Positions 1 to 6,218 of a DNA stretch of 16,150 nucleotides are shown here, piece by piece. The position numbers and the translations under genes were made by a program. Position 1 is the stretch's first letter. Each line of letters starts with the position of its first letter. Source of the DNA: Candidatus Acetothermia bacterium (GTDB lineage Bacteria > Bipolaricaulota > Bipolaricaulia > Bipolaricaulales > Bipolaricaulaceae); assembly GCA_003551325.1 (NCBI GenBank), contig PUMK01000102.1, forward strand, positions 1 through 16,150, in the 5' to 3' direction. Under the pieces are notes generated by a model, which was not told where the DNA came from, made no database searches, and saw nothing but the letters and a program-made list of their open reading frames with translations.

Positions 1-390
1 AAGGTTGTACATTGGGGTGTGGCCCGAAACGGAACCACGTTGACGGACGTGACCCAGAGGGGAATCTGCGGGGACAGTTCAATCCTCTACGCATCGCTGA
101 TCCGGCCACTGGGTGCCGGGGTCCACCTCATCTACCTGAGGAATCCTGCCAACCACATGGCCGTAGGGGTTGAGGTTCACCCAAGCTTCATCGATACCGC
201 AAAGCATGCTTACTACAGCTACGGCGATCGGTTCTTCGTCTACGCAGAGACTGCTGCCGACCCTCCACATTATCCCGCTCTGGGTTCCCTATCTGCTAAG
301 TGGCGTAGCATCTGGAGAGAAGGGGACTTCTGGGTCTATGACGTCCGGCTATCCGCCATGCTCATACCGGACATTGTCCACAGCCCTTAG
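1..390 (+). CDS. transglutaminase-like protein, C-terminal part (5' end outside window)
   Basis: The reading frame is open from base 1 to a TAG at 388-390, so the start probably lies upstream; a GTG at 19 is the first possible internal start, but it has no convincing ribosome site. The fragment contains the three landmarks of the transglutaminase-like cysteine protease fold in the right order: a GICGD motif carrying the nucleophilic Cys, an NHMAVGVEV strand with the catalytic His, and a later YGDRFFVYAETA stretch where the third acidic residue normally lies. About 35 residues with no recognised motif follow. In bacteria this superfamily includes proteases and cross-linking enzymes, often exported or membrane-anchored; the substrate cannot be told from this fragment. 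It is on the opposite strand to the lipoprotein gene downstream and is probably ordinary chromosome. Family assignment is fairly secure; the exact role is unknown. Confidence 0.7.
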   Translation, partial: KVVHWGVARNGTTLTDVTQRGICGDSSILYASLIRPLGAGVHLIYLRNPANHMAVGVEVHPSFIDTAKHAYYSYGDRFFVYAETAADPPHYPALGSLSAKWRSIWREGDFWVYDVRLSAMLIPDIVHSP

Positions 391-472
391 ACGTCAGACT
401 ATGGTGGCCTGCCCGTCCCCCCTGAAAGAGGTCCAAGTTGAGAGCTAGAACCTGGAGAGAAGGAGGCAGGGG

Positions 473-622
473 ATGGCGCGGAGGAAGTACGGACCGGAAC
501 AGATCATCGCCTATCTGCGGGAGGCGGAGGTGCTGTTGAGTCTCTCACGCGTGGTACCTGCAGCAGTTCCAAACCCGCAACTAGGTGCCTTCTGGATGCC
601 GTACCCTATCGGGGCTTCCTGA
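473..622 (+). pseudogene. remnant of an IS3-family transposase OrfA (first ~23 codons only)
   Basis: An ATG at 473 preceded by AGGAGGCAGGGG opens a frame whose first 23 residues (MARRKYGPEQIIAYLREAEV and on) match the start of IS3-family OrfA proteins, the helix-turn-helix DNA-binding subunit of the transposase. Similarity ends abruptly near base 541. The frame then runs through unrelated sequence to a TGA at 620-622, giving only 49 codons against about 90-110 for a normal OrfA. No OrfB with a DDE catalytic core and no terminal inverted repeats were seen nearby. It is read as a decayed insertion-sequence end left by deletion; the intact ribosome site and start suggest the loss is not ancient. 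Confidence 0.6.
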
Positions 623-898
623 GCTGTACGCCCGGCGCGTCCACGCTGAGAACCTTCAGGGCAAGGTTCACGCTGGTGGGGGAGTAGGGCCCGAGCAGAT
701 TGCGACAAGCTCATGATGCCAAGAGGGCCATGAAGCATCATCGGGCCGGTCCCCAGGCGTCGAACTCCCAGGCTTGGAGGCCAGGAGGGACACTGCGGCG
801 TCAAGTCTTCCAGGTTCCGCTAAGTCGAAGAAGGAGGCGGGCCAATCCCATACAGATCCCAACTCTCGAGTTGGCCACGGTCCCCGGGGGCCCACCAC
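623..898. other. non-coding stretch between IS remnant and lipoprotein gene
   Basis: No reading frame here has protein-like composition or a ribosome site. The open frames on both strands are the by-product of high GC. It may include further scrambled insertion-sequence debris, but nothing recognisable. Its right end holds two short inverted repeats, listed separately. Confidence 0.4.
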
Positions 899-910
899 TC
901 ACCCGGGACC
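859..910 (-). terminator. paired hairpins at the 3' end of the WD40/PKD gene
   Basis: CCAACTC (859-865) pairs perfectly with GAGTTGG (868-874), and GGTCCC (879-884) with GGGACC (905-910); the second arm spans the stop codon of the minus-strand lipoprotein gene. The structures sit where a terminator is expected, but there is no T-run after either stem, so a classical intrinsic terminator is not shown. They may simply protect the 3' end of the message. Confidence 0.3.
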
Positions 911-2791
911 GCCTCCCCCACCGGGCACTACCCTGATCTCGTGCTCTGAGGTTCCCGTAGAACCATCGTCGTCGGTGATAGTGAGGTGTACCCTATACGT
1001 CCCCTCTTGGGTGTAGACATGGGTGACCAGGTGCCCTTGAGCTGTTGTGCCGTCGCCTAAGTTCCAGGAGTAGTCGACGATCTCGCCGTCGGGATCGCGA
1101 GACTGAGACGCGTCGAAGGTGATCACCACGCCCAGGATCACAAGCGACCGGTCCCCCACCTCCAAGTCCTGGTTGAAGGAGAATGCAGCCTGAGGTGGCA
1201 GATTCTTCACGGTGACGTGCCTGGTTGTCGTGGCCGTCAGTCCATCGTCGGTTGTGACCGTGAGCCGGACGGTGTAAGTCCCTTTCTGCGTATAGGCGTG
1301 GAAGGGGGCCCGGTCCCTTGAGGTGTTGCCGTCGCCAAAGTCCCAGCTCCAATCCTGAAGCGAACCCTGGCCTGCCTGTGACTCATCGACGAAGCCGACC
1401 GACTCGCCGAGGTTGGGGTCTATGGGGGTCCAGGAGAACGCGGCCTCTGGAAGACGTCTTCCTTCAAGGACAACAACCTGGCTGACATCTCCGGTTGCTC
1501 CCCACGCGTCCGTCACCCTTAGGGTCACGCGGTGACTCCCGGTCTCCGCAAACCGGTGGCCAGCAAGCGGAAGATGGGTGACGATTGAGAACTCTCCGTC
1601 CGAGTTCCAGTCCCATGCGTACTCCACGATCTCGCCGTCGGGATCATAGGAGCTGGAGGCGTCGAAGAGCCACAGCACGCGGCTTGCGTGAAGCAGAGAT
1701 GAGTCCTGCTGGCTTCTGGTCCACGTGAACCTTGCCACGGGAGCGTGGTTTCTCATGTCCATGCGGTCGAGAGCCCAAAGGCTGATTCTTCTGTCCGACG
1801 ATGATGTGGCGATCCAGTTTCCATCTGGAGAAAAGGAGACAGAGGATACGGCACCCACGTGAGCACGAAGCACATGGATCGGACGGCCCGTTGACGCCTC
1901 CCAGATGATCACGGTAGCATCCTGGGAAGCCGATGCCAGAAGGCGTCCGTCGGGAGAGAAACGGACGAAGTTCACTGCCGAAGTGTGCCCTTCCAGAGCG
2001 AGTGTCCGGGCACCAGAGCTCATGTCCCAGACTGTGACGATGTTGTCGCGCCCTCCCGAGGCCAAGAGCCTGCCGTCAGGGCTGTACACAGCCGTGAGCA
2101 CCACACCGTCGTGGTCTCCGAGCGCCCCAACCTCTTCTCCCGTCGACGTGTCCCAGAGCACCACCGAACGCCACACGGCTGTCGCCAGCGATGAGCCATC
2201 CGGACTGAACGCCGCAGCGTTGAACGTGTAGGGTGACCTGTCGAGTACCAGCACAGCACTGCCAGATCGTGCCTCCCAGAGGCGGGCCGTCCCGTCCTGT
2301 GAGCACGAGACTATGAACCGTCCGTCCGGACTGAATACAACGTTTTCCACTTGCCGCGTGTGAACGGGCCGCATCCAGAGAGCCCTTGCCTGGGCCAACG
2401 ACATGCAGGACACGACACCTGCCCGGAGGGGCGTGAAGTATGATCCCACGGCGAGAAGGGAACCATCCGGACTGAACGCCAGCGAACTCACGGATCCCAG
2501 CTCTGAGGCTGGCACCTGGGTTGCCGTCCAGGATATCGTATCGTACAGCAGCAAGGTTCCCGCATCGTCTGCTGCAGCTAGGAGACTACCATCGGGAGAG
2601 AATGCAGTTGCTCGGATCCTTGTCCCGGCTGCCTCAATCGTGCGCGTGGGTTCCACAGTGGGAGCGGGACTTTCGCCCGTGACACACGCAGCGATGCTGA
2701 GGATTGCTGCAAGGACCAAGAACGATGTGTGAGCGAGCGGGCGATCTGCTCGCCCCACACCAACCCGCCACAGGCCCGTGCGGTGGATCAT
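899..2791 (-). CDS. lipoprotein with seven-bladed WD40 propeller and three PKD domains
   Basis: The N-terminus has a hydrophobic stretch (SFLVLAAILSIAAC) ending in an I-A-A-C lipobox, so the product is probably a lipoprotein anchored through that Cys. Seven WD40-type units follow, each with an FSPDG core (one is YSPDG) and a [LV]W or LYD end (about residues 55-345), enough for a complete propeller. The rest carries three PKD domains with PDGEIVEYAW, WDFGDG and WNLGDG cores and the typical Y.. .GTY.V.LTV strands, ending in a short Gly/Pro tail. Such proteins act as extracellular binding or adhesion scaffolds; no catalytic motif was seen. ATG 2791 is chosen over GTG 2800, but neither has a good ribosome site, and starts closer to the signal peptide are possible. 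It lies 46-56 bp behind the nuclease-terminase gene on the same strand, so it could be the first chromosomal gene beyond the element or a passenger at its end. Confidence 0.85.
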   Translation of the reverse strand: MIHRTGLWRVGVGRADRPLAHTSFLVLAAILSIAACVTGESPAPTVEPTRTIEAAGTRIRATAFSPDGSLLAAADDAGTLLLYDTISWTATQVPASELGSVSSLAFSPDGSLLAVGSYFTPLRAGVVSCMSLAQARALWMRPVHTRQVENVVFSPDGRFIVSCSQDGTARLWEARSGSAVLVLDRSPYTFNAAAFSPDGSSLATAVWRSVVLWDTSTGEEVGALGDHDGVVLTAVYSPDGRLLASGGRDNIVTVWDMSSGARTLALEGHTSAVNFVRFSPDGRLLASASQDATVIIWEASTGRPIHVLRAHVGAVSSVSFSPDGNWIATSSSDRRISLWALDRMDMRNHAPVARFTWTRSQQDSSLLHASRVLWLFDASSSYDPDGEIVEYAWDWNSDGEFSIVTHLPLAGHRFAETGSHRVTLRVTDAWGATGDVSQVVVLEGRRLPEAAFSWTPIDPNLGESVGFVDESQAGQGSLQDWSWDFGDGNTSRDRAPFHAYTQKGTYTVRLTVTTDDGLTATTTRHVTVKNLPPQAAFSFNQDLEVGDRSLVILGVVITFDASQSRDPDGEIVDYSWNLGDGTTAQGHLVTHVYTQEGTYRVHLTITDDDGSTGTSEHEIRVVPGGGGGPG

Positions 2792-2846
2792 CAGACACAC
2801 AGTCTATCACAGCGGCACACGATCAGTTCCTGACGGCTTCCCTCAG

Positions 2847-3689
2847 TCAATCCGCGATCGAATAGCCGCAGTGGGCTGTGATCACCCTCCCCGCTGATGT
2901 TAGCCCGCACAGCACAACCATCCCGGTTCCGGCTGGGCCGACCACCCGCACGCGTAGCGATGCTGATTGCCCCAGTGTCAGGCTACGACGATCGTAGATC
3001 TGCACTTCACCGTCGGTTCCGAAACCGATAAGCTCTACGCTAGCGGTCTCCTCGACGCCGAAGTGAATCGCCACCGAGAAGACCAGATCGTCATGCACGG
3101 ACTCCCGCCAGGGGACATAGGCGTCCCGGCCTGTCGACACATGGATCTGCCGGTGAACGTTCATCAGCTCAGTGAGGAACTCTTCTCTCGCTGGGATGCC
3201 CTCCGCGATGAGCAGGCGTCCCGACTGCAGAAGAACGTCCAGCGTGGATACAAGATCACGCTTCGGAACACCGAAGGTCAACCCGTTTCGCGTCACCTCG
3301 TTGCCTCCCGTGAAGATCACTACGGCAAGGCGGGCCGAGGCCAGTGCTGGTGTGTGTTTCATGGCCTCCCGCAGCATATCCCGCACTGGCCGCCCAACAC
3401 CTGTTCCATCCACCACAAGCTGCGCCAGGCAGCCTCTGCTGCTTCGGCGGACCTCGATGAGTCGGGCGATTAGATCGTTGACCACCTCCGTGTACGGCGT
3501 TCCGAGCCTGTACCGTTCAAGGGCGCGAAGGTGATAGAGGTCAAGGGTGCGTTGAGATCCTGTGTACTCCGCGGTGCGCACGGCACTACCCTCGTCAGCC
3601 TTTGGCACCCGCTCGAGGAGAGCAAGAGCCGTGGGGTCTTGCGCCTGCCCAAGATCACATCCCAGTATATAGCGCCGTACCCTGTTCAC
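2847..3689 (-). CDS. terminase large subunit, nuclease domain (separate gene)
   Basis: This 280-residue product is the RNase H-fold nuclease half of a phage large terminase, which cuts concatemeric DNA during packaging. Acidic residues sit in the expected order: D12 in YILGCDLGQAQD, D94 in LVVDGTGVGRP and D200/D201 in WRESVHDDLVFSVA. Start: GTG 3689 overlaps the TGA of the upstream ATPase gene as GTGA and has a GGGAGGG site just upstream, a clear translational-coupling arrangement; ATG 3734 is possible but less well placed. Residues about 216-280, after the last catalytic motif, form an extra strand-rich extension that I do not recognise and that is not usual for the family. In most phages this domain is fused to the ATPase; here it is in a different frame. 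No procapsid or portal gene follows. Confidence 0.85.
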   Translation of the reverse strand: MNRVRRYILGCDLGQAQDPTALALLERVPKADEGSAVRTAEYTGSQRTLDLYHLRALERYRLGTPYTEVVNDLIARLIEVRRSSRGCLAQLVVDGTGVGRPVRDMLREAMKHTPALASARLAVVIFTGGNEVTRNGLTFGVPKRDLVSTLDVLLQSGRLLIAEGIPAREEFLTELMNVHRQIHVSTGRDAYVPWRESVHDDLVFSVAIHFGVEETASVELIGFGTDGEVQIYDRRSLTLGQSASLRVRVVGPAGTGMVVLCGLTSAGRVITAHCGYSIAD

Positions 3690-4504
3690 GGTGCCCTCCC
3701 TGTCACCATGAGGTGAGGACTCGCTGTCTGCCATCGGAACGGCAGAACATCCGAGGACACCGCCTGCTCGAGGAGTTCCCGCTGGAATACGTGCCCTTCG
3801 GGCTCCGCAAATGCACACAGGTACTCCTGGCGGAACCACCAGTCTCCCAGGGTTGCACGCTCTTCGGCCAAGAACTCCGGCGTGATCCTCGGGCAGTCGG
3901 TGGCTTTGGCTTCGACCCGTTCCCAGAGGTCGCCACCCGAGGCCCAGGCTTCCCAGAAGTGCCCGCGCTGCCCAAACGGCGTCGCCATCAAGATCAACCT
4001 CCCCCCACTTACGGCCAGCATTGGGCGGATGGTGTAGTGAAGCGCATCGTCAACGCGGCTCGCTTCGTCCTCGATGATCAAGGATGCCCTGCTGTAGCCG
4101 CGGATAGTAGATTCCGATGACGGAAGCGAGACAACGCGGCTACCTGTCTTGAGCGTGAAGCTCGTGCGGTTGTCCTCCAGGAGCTTGGGCGGGATCGGAA
4201 GCTTCCCCAGGAGATCGGCCACCTTCCTGAACAGCTCGACGCTCTGCCGCAGCGAAGGACTGACCAGGAGGACAAGGGAGCCGGGCCAGTAGAGGGCCTG
4301 ATGAAGGGCAAGAATCGCCGCAACGGTGGACTTGCCTCCCTGACGATGTACGTTCAGAAGGAGGCGCCGGCCCGCCCACTGCAGCGCAGGTACCTGCCAA
4401 GGATCCAGTCTCTCAAAGCCCAGACTGCGGGCGAACCGCACCGGATCCAGTGCCATCCGGAGGTCGGCAGCGAGTTCAAGGCCACCCGATCTGCTATCGC
4501 GCAT
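3686..4504 (-). CDS. terminase large subunit, ATPase domain (separate gene)
   Basis: The product is the N-terminal packaging-motor ATPase half of a large terminase. It shows an adenine-binding-type region (LDPWQVPALQW), a Walker A variant LNVHRQGGKS, Walker B plus catalytic Glu in LIIEDEAS, and the coupling motif LILMATPFG, followed by the family hallmark WWFRQEYLCAF and a VFQRELLEQA stretch that normally leads into the nuclease domain. The frame then stops after GRAP. Start: ATG 4504 has GGAGG seven bases upstream and overlaps the small-terminase gene by 11 bp; an ATG at 4558 would lengthen the overlap and has less support. That gives 272 residues, about half of a usual 450-550-residue TerL, with the other half supplied by the overlapping gene. 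The motifs are intact, so it looks functional rather than decayed. Confidence 0.88.
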   Translation of the reverse strand: MRDSRSGGLELAADLRMALDPVRFARSLGFERLDPWQVPALQWAGRRLLLNVHRQGGKSTVAAILALHQALYWPGSLVLLVSPSLRQSVELFRKVADLLGKLPIPPKLLEDNRTSFTLKTGSRVVSLPSSESTIRGYSRASLIIEDEASRVDDALHYTIRPMLAVSGGRLILMATPFGQRGHFWEAWASGGDLWERVEAKATDCPRITPEFLAEERATLGDWWFRQEYLCAFAEPEGHVFQRELLEQAVSSDVLPFRWQTASPHLMVTGRAP

Positions 4505-4964
4505 CGAGGGCCTCCGCCAACGCCAATCGAGCCTCCGGATAGGGATCGAGGACATCAAGGATCACAGCCCGCAGGTCGATCCACGCCTGGTCAACGTGGA
4601 TGCTCACACTGGCCTCGCTGAGTTCACCCGCTACCTTGAGCAGGAGTTCGATGATCCGACTCTGTTCACGGATCGCAGACACCGCGGCTGAGTACGAGTC
4701 AGCTCGTTCAGCCTTCTGAGCAATCCTCTTGGCATCGGCCTGCAGGCTTCGGAGTTCCTCGAGGAGCCGGTCGGCCTCAGCCACCTGCCGGACCTCGTGC
4801 GCTTGGACCAAGGCCTCGGGCAGGTGATCAGCCTTATGTCGTAGCAGGGCTCCTGTGGATGTGCCGTAACGTTTCGCTATGTGTCGGAAGGGTTCCCCGG
4901 CCAAGAGAGCGGAATCGATCTTGGCCTGCTCTGGATGTGTGCAAATCGAGCATCGTCGCGGCAC
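4494..4964 (-). CDS. small-terminase-like DNA-binding protein
   Basis: This 156-residue protein begins MPRRCSICTHPEQ, a CxxC-H start often seen in a prophage family located just upstream of large terminases. A helix-turn-helix follows (about residues 20-45: IDSALLAGEPFRHIAKRYGT, then GALLRHKADH). A long charged helical stretch (about 55-115) then suggests oligomerisation, and the C-terminus is acidic. Small terminases form rings that recognise cos or pac DNA and hand it to TerL. The GTG start at 4964 is almost forced: an in-frame TGA lies two codons upstream, and an AAGGAGGGG site is about 10 bases away. The 3' end overlaps the ATPase gene by 11 bp, so the two are co-translated. The packaging role rests on fold and position rather than on a diagnostic motif; a transcriptional regulator is the alternative. 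Confidence 0.72.
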   Translation of the reverse strand: MPRRCSICTHPEQAKIDSALLAGEPFRHIAKRYGTSTGALLRHKADHLPEALVQAHEVRQVAEADRLLEELRSLQADAKRIAQKAERADSYSAAVSAIREQSRIIELLLKVAGELSEASVSIHVDQAWIDLRAVILDVLDPYPEARLALAEALDAR

Positions 4965-5294
4965 GGCTCATCCCCTCCTTCCGGCCAGTCCAGAAGCATC
5001 TGGCGCCATTGCTCCCAGGCCGGTACTCAAGTCTTGCTGCAGAGGGCACTCTCCCCATGCAGTTCCGGCACACGGAGGCCTCGCCCAGCATCTCTGGGTT
5101 TTCGCCTTGAGTCCCCTTACTCGTACCAAGGGCCCCTGCTGCCTCGCCCAATCCTCAAGCACCTATCACGCGCTCGCAAAGCCTCTGCTGCGGGCGTGAC
5201 ACACCTGCCCCCCTGATCATCGGTGCGGGGGGCCCTTGCCCGGCTCATCTAGCCCTTGACTCTCAACTCGCTACTGCTCAACAGGCTTTGCGTC
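4965..5294. other. 330-bp gap upstream of the small terminase gene
   Basis: This is the only large gap in an otherwise tightly packed minus-strand operon. It contains strong inverted repeats (listed separately) and a weak reading frame on the minus strand (ATG 5091 to a stop at 4834). That frame encodes a CRNCMGRVP..GARCFW stretch resembling the start of a small zinc ribbon, but it overlaps the small-terminase gene by about 130 bp, lacks a fourth ligand and has no good ribosome site, so it is not annotated as a gene. Promoter boxes for the packaging genes could lie here, but none stands out. Confidence 0.4.
5175..5292. repeat. nested inverted repeats upstream of terminase genes (candidate cos/pac)
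   Basis: CGCAAAGCCT at 5175-5184 is the exact reverse complement of AGGCTTTGCG at 5283-5292, 98 bases away. Inside lies GCCCCCC (5207-5213) facing GGGGGGC (5227-5233), a seven-pair all-G/C hairpin with a 13-base loop. There is no T-run on either strand, so it is not a normal terminator. Packaging recognition sites usually lie beside or within the small terminase gene, so this position suits a cos or pac site. A structured RNA or a regulatory site are other readings. Confidence 0.4.
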
Positions 5295-5795
5295 CTATTC
5301 GTCAGAGTTCTTGATCCTGTCTTCTGCTACTACATGCTGAATCCCTGATACGATCCCTATCCCTCTACAGAGCATGAAGCTGGGGGCATACCCAATGTCG
5401 ATGAACCTCAGCCAGTCTTCCTTGGTGAACTCATCCGTGCCCCGCCAGACATGTGGCTGATCAGCCAGCCATCCGGCGAGCGTCTCCGCGTCAGGACAAC
5501 TCGGGGATAGCGGACCACCCGTGTATGGAGATAGATCCATTGTATTTCTGACATCTTCCCATAATTGTAGCCTTACCTCGAAGGGAGACTCGTGCGGCTC
5601 CTTCAGAATGGCTAGCCATTCTACCTTGTCTGGACCGTGTGTTGGCATGTTGATATCGGTATGCTGTTTGGCCAGCCACTCCGCGAGGATCTCCAGGCTG
5701 GGGCAGGCCGGTGATAGTGGCACACCTCCCCATGGCGACCAGGTTGTGCCCTCAAGAGTGTTCTCCCACAACTGAAATCTGATCCCTAATCCCAT
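5295..5795 (-). CDS. phage-type hypothetical with two tandem QLWE/WLA domains
   Basis: The 166-residue product consists of two copies of one domain of about 68 residues. Copy 1 (about 4-72) has RFQLWE, then VPLSPACPSLEILAEWLAKQ, then KVEWLAIL and SPF. Copy 2 (about 73-140) has RLQLWE, GPLSPSCPDAETLAGWLADQ, EDWLRFI and APSFML. A short tail follows. From memory, single-copy relatives (xLWE..SEGSPISPVF..pEELAxWLAD) occur as uncharacterised small proteins in phages and plasmids; no biochemical role is known to me. ATG 5795 is chosen because GGAGGT lies six bases upstream; a GTG at 5810 is in frame but lies on the other side of that site. It sits between the replication and packaging genes of the element. 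Identification as a real gene is strong; function is unknown. Confidence 0.75.
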   Translation of the reverse strand: MGLGIRFQLWENTLEGTTWSPWGGVPLSPACPSLEILAEWLAKQHTDINMPTHGPDKVEWLAILKEPHESPFEVRLQLWEDVRNTMDLSPYTGGPLSPSCPDAETLAGWLADQPHVWRGTDEFTKEDWLRFIDIGYAPSFMLCRGIGIVSGIQHVVAEDRIKNSDE

Positions 5796-5814
5796 TGCGA
5801 CCTCCTTCACGAGC

Positions 5815-5931
5815 CTACTCCACTCGCGCTTGAGTGTGCCTGCTCCACCAACGGGGCAGAACTGGCTGTTGCTTCCCCTCGGCCATCGCTGCGCGCGCTA
5901 CCCCAAGGTGCGTGTACAGCGTAACCTCCAT
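5815..5931 (-). CDS. possible 38-residue small protein
   Basis: A short frame (ATG 5931, stop 5817-5815) fills the gap between the Cys-rich protein gene and the duplicated-domain gene and ends 20 bases before the latter's ATG. The product is basic with a Trp pair (MEVTLYTHLGVARAAMAEG, later RWWSRH). The ribosome site is weak, and the open frame extends further upstream without a standard start. No family was recognised. Its fit into a closely spaced operon is the main argument for it. Confidence 0.25.
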   Translation of the reverse strand: MEVTLYTHLGVARAAMAEGKQQPVLPRWWSRHTQARVE

Positions 5932-5966
5932 CCTAGGATCAATGCAGCCTCTCGCGATCAGCTTCC

Positions 5967-6218
5967 TCAGAACGGCACATCCTGAGTCCCGTTTGGCTCA
6001 GCATCATGGTGCTCACAGGCGCGCTGCCGCGGCATTGCCGCCCGCCGCCCCGGCAAGAGGCACAGATCATCGGCTCCTCGGTAGATGCACGTGTCACAGG
6101 CGCGCCCCGGAGGGCCGGGCTTCACGTGGGGGAGTAGGGGAGTGGGGCCTCTTCGCCCCTCAGGCTCGTCCCAGCGCGTCCTGGGCACTGTTCTTCCTAC
6201 ACCGGCAAGATCGCTCAC
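5967..6218 (-). CDS. 83-residue Cys/His-rich small protein
   Basis: The gene starts at GTG 6218, overlapping the TGA of the primase gene as GTGA, with a strong AGGAGGT site just upstream, so translation is coupled and the gene is very likely real. The N-terminal 40 residues are rich in Arg, Pro and Gly and probably unstructured. The C-terminal half has CDTC (C41, C44), then C53 and CEHH (C68, H70, H71), enough ligands for one zinc site. Small zinc proteins of this kind are common next to phage replication genes and may act as DNA-binding accessory factors or interaction modules; nothing here shows which. No close family was recognised. Confidence 0.68.
   Translation of the reverse strand: MSDLAGVGRTVPRTRWDEPEGRRGPTPLLPHVKPGPPGRACDTCIYRGADDLCLLPGRRAAMPRQRACEHHDAEPNGTQDVPF

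Noticed and set aside
511..804. 97-codon open frame on the minus strand in the left gap
   Set aside because: Composition is Arg/Pro/Ser-rich without motifs or a ribosome site, and it runs across the IS remnant; typical GC-driven open frame.
2801..2846. Left attachment site of the element
   Set aside because: The gap was compared by eye with the 12302-12400 sequence and no shared stretch of useful length was found; the left border remains unplaced.
2967..3473. 168-codon plus-strand frame opposite the terminase nuclease
   Set aside because: It lies fully antisense to a gene with clear catalytic motifs; it has no protein-like features of its own.
3602..4120. 172-codon plus-strand frame opposite the terminase genes
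   Set aside because: It is antisense to the ATPase and nuclease domains, both well supported; no motif or start signal.
4834..5091. Minus-strand frame with CRNCMGRVP..GARCFW
   Set aside because: It resembles a zinc-ribbon start but lacks a fourth ligand, overlaps the small-terminase gene by about 130 bp and has a poor ribosome site; noted only in the gap entry.
5207..5233. Intrinsic terminator
   Set aside because: The GC hairpin is strong, but neither strand has a T-run after it.
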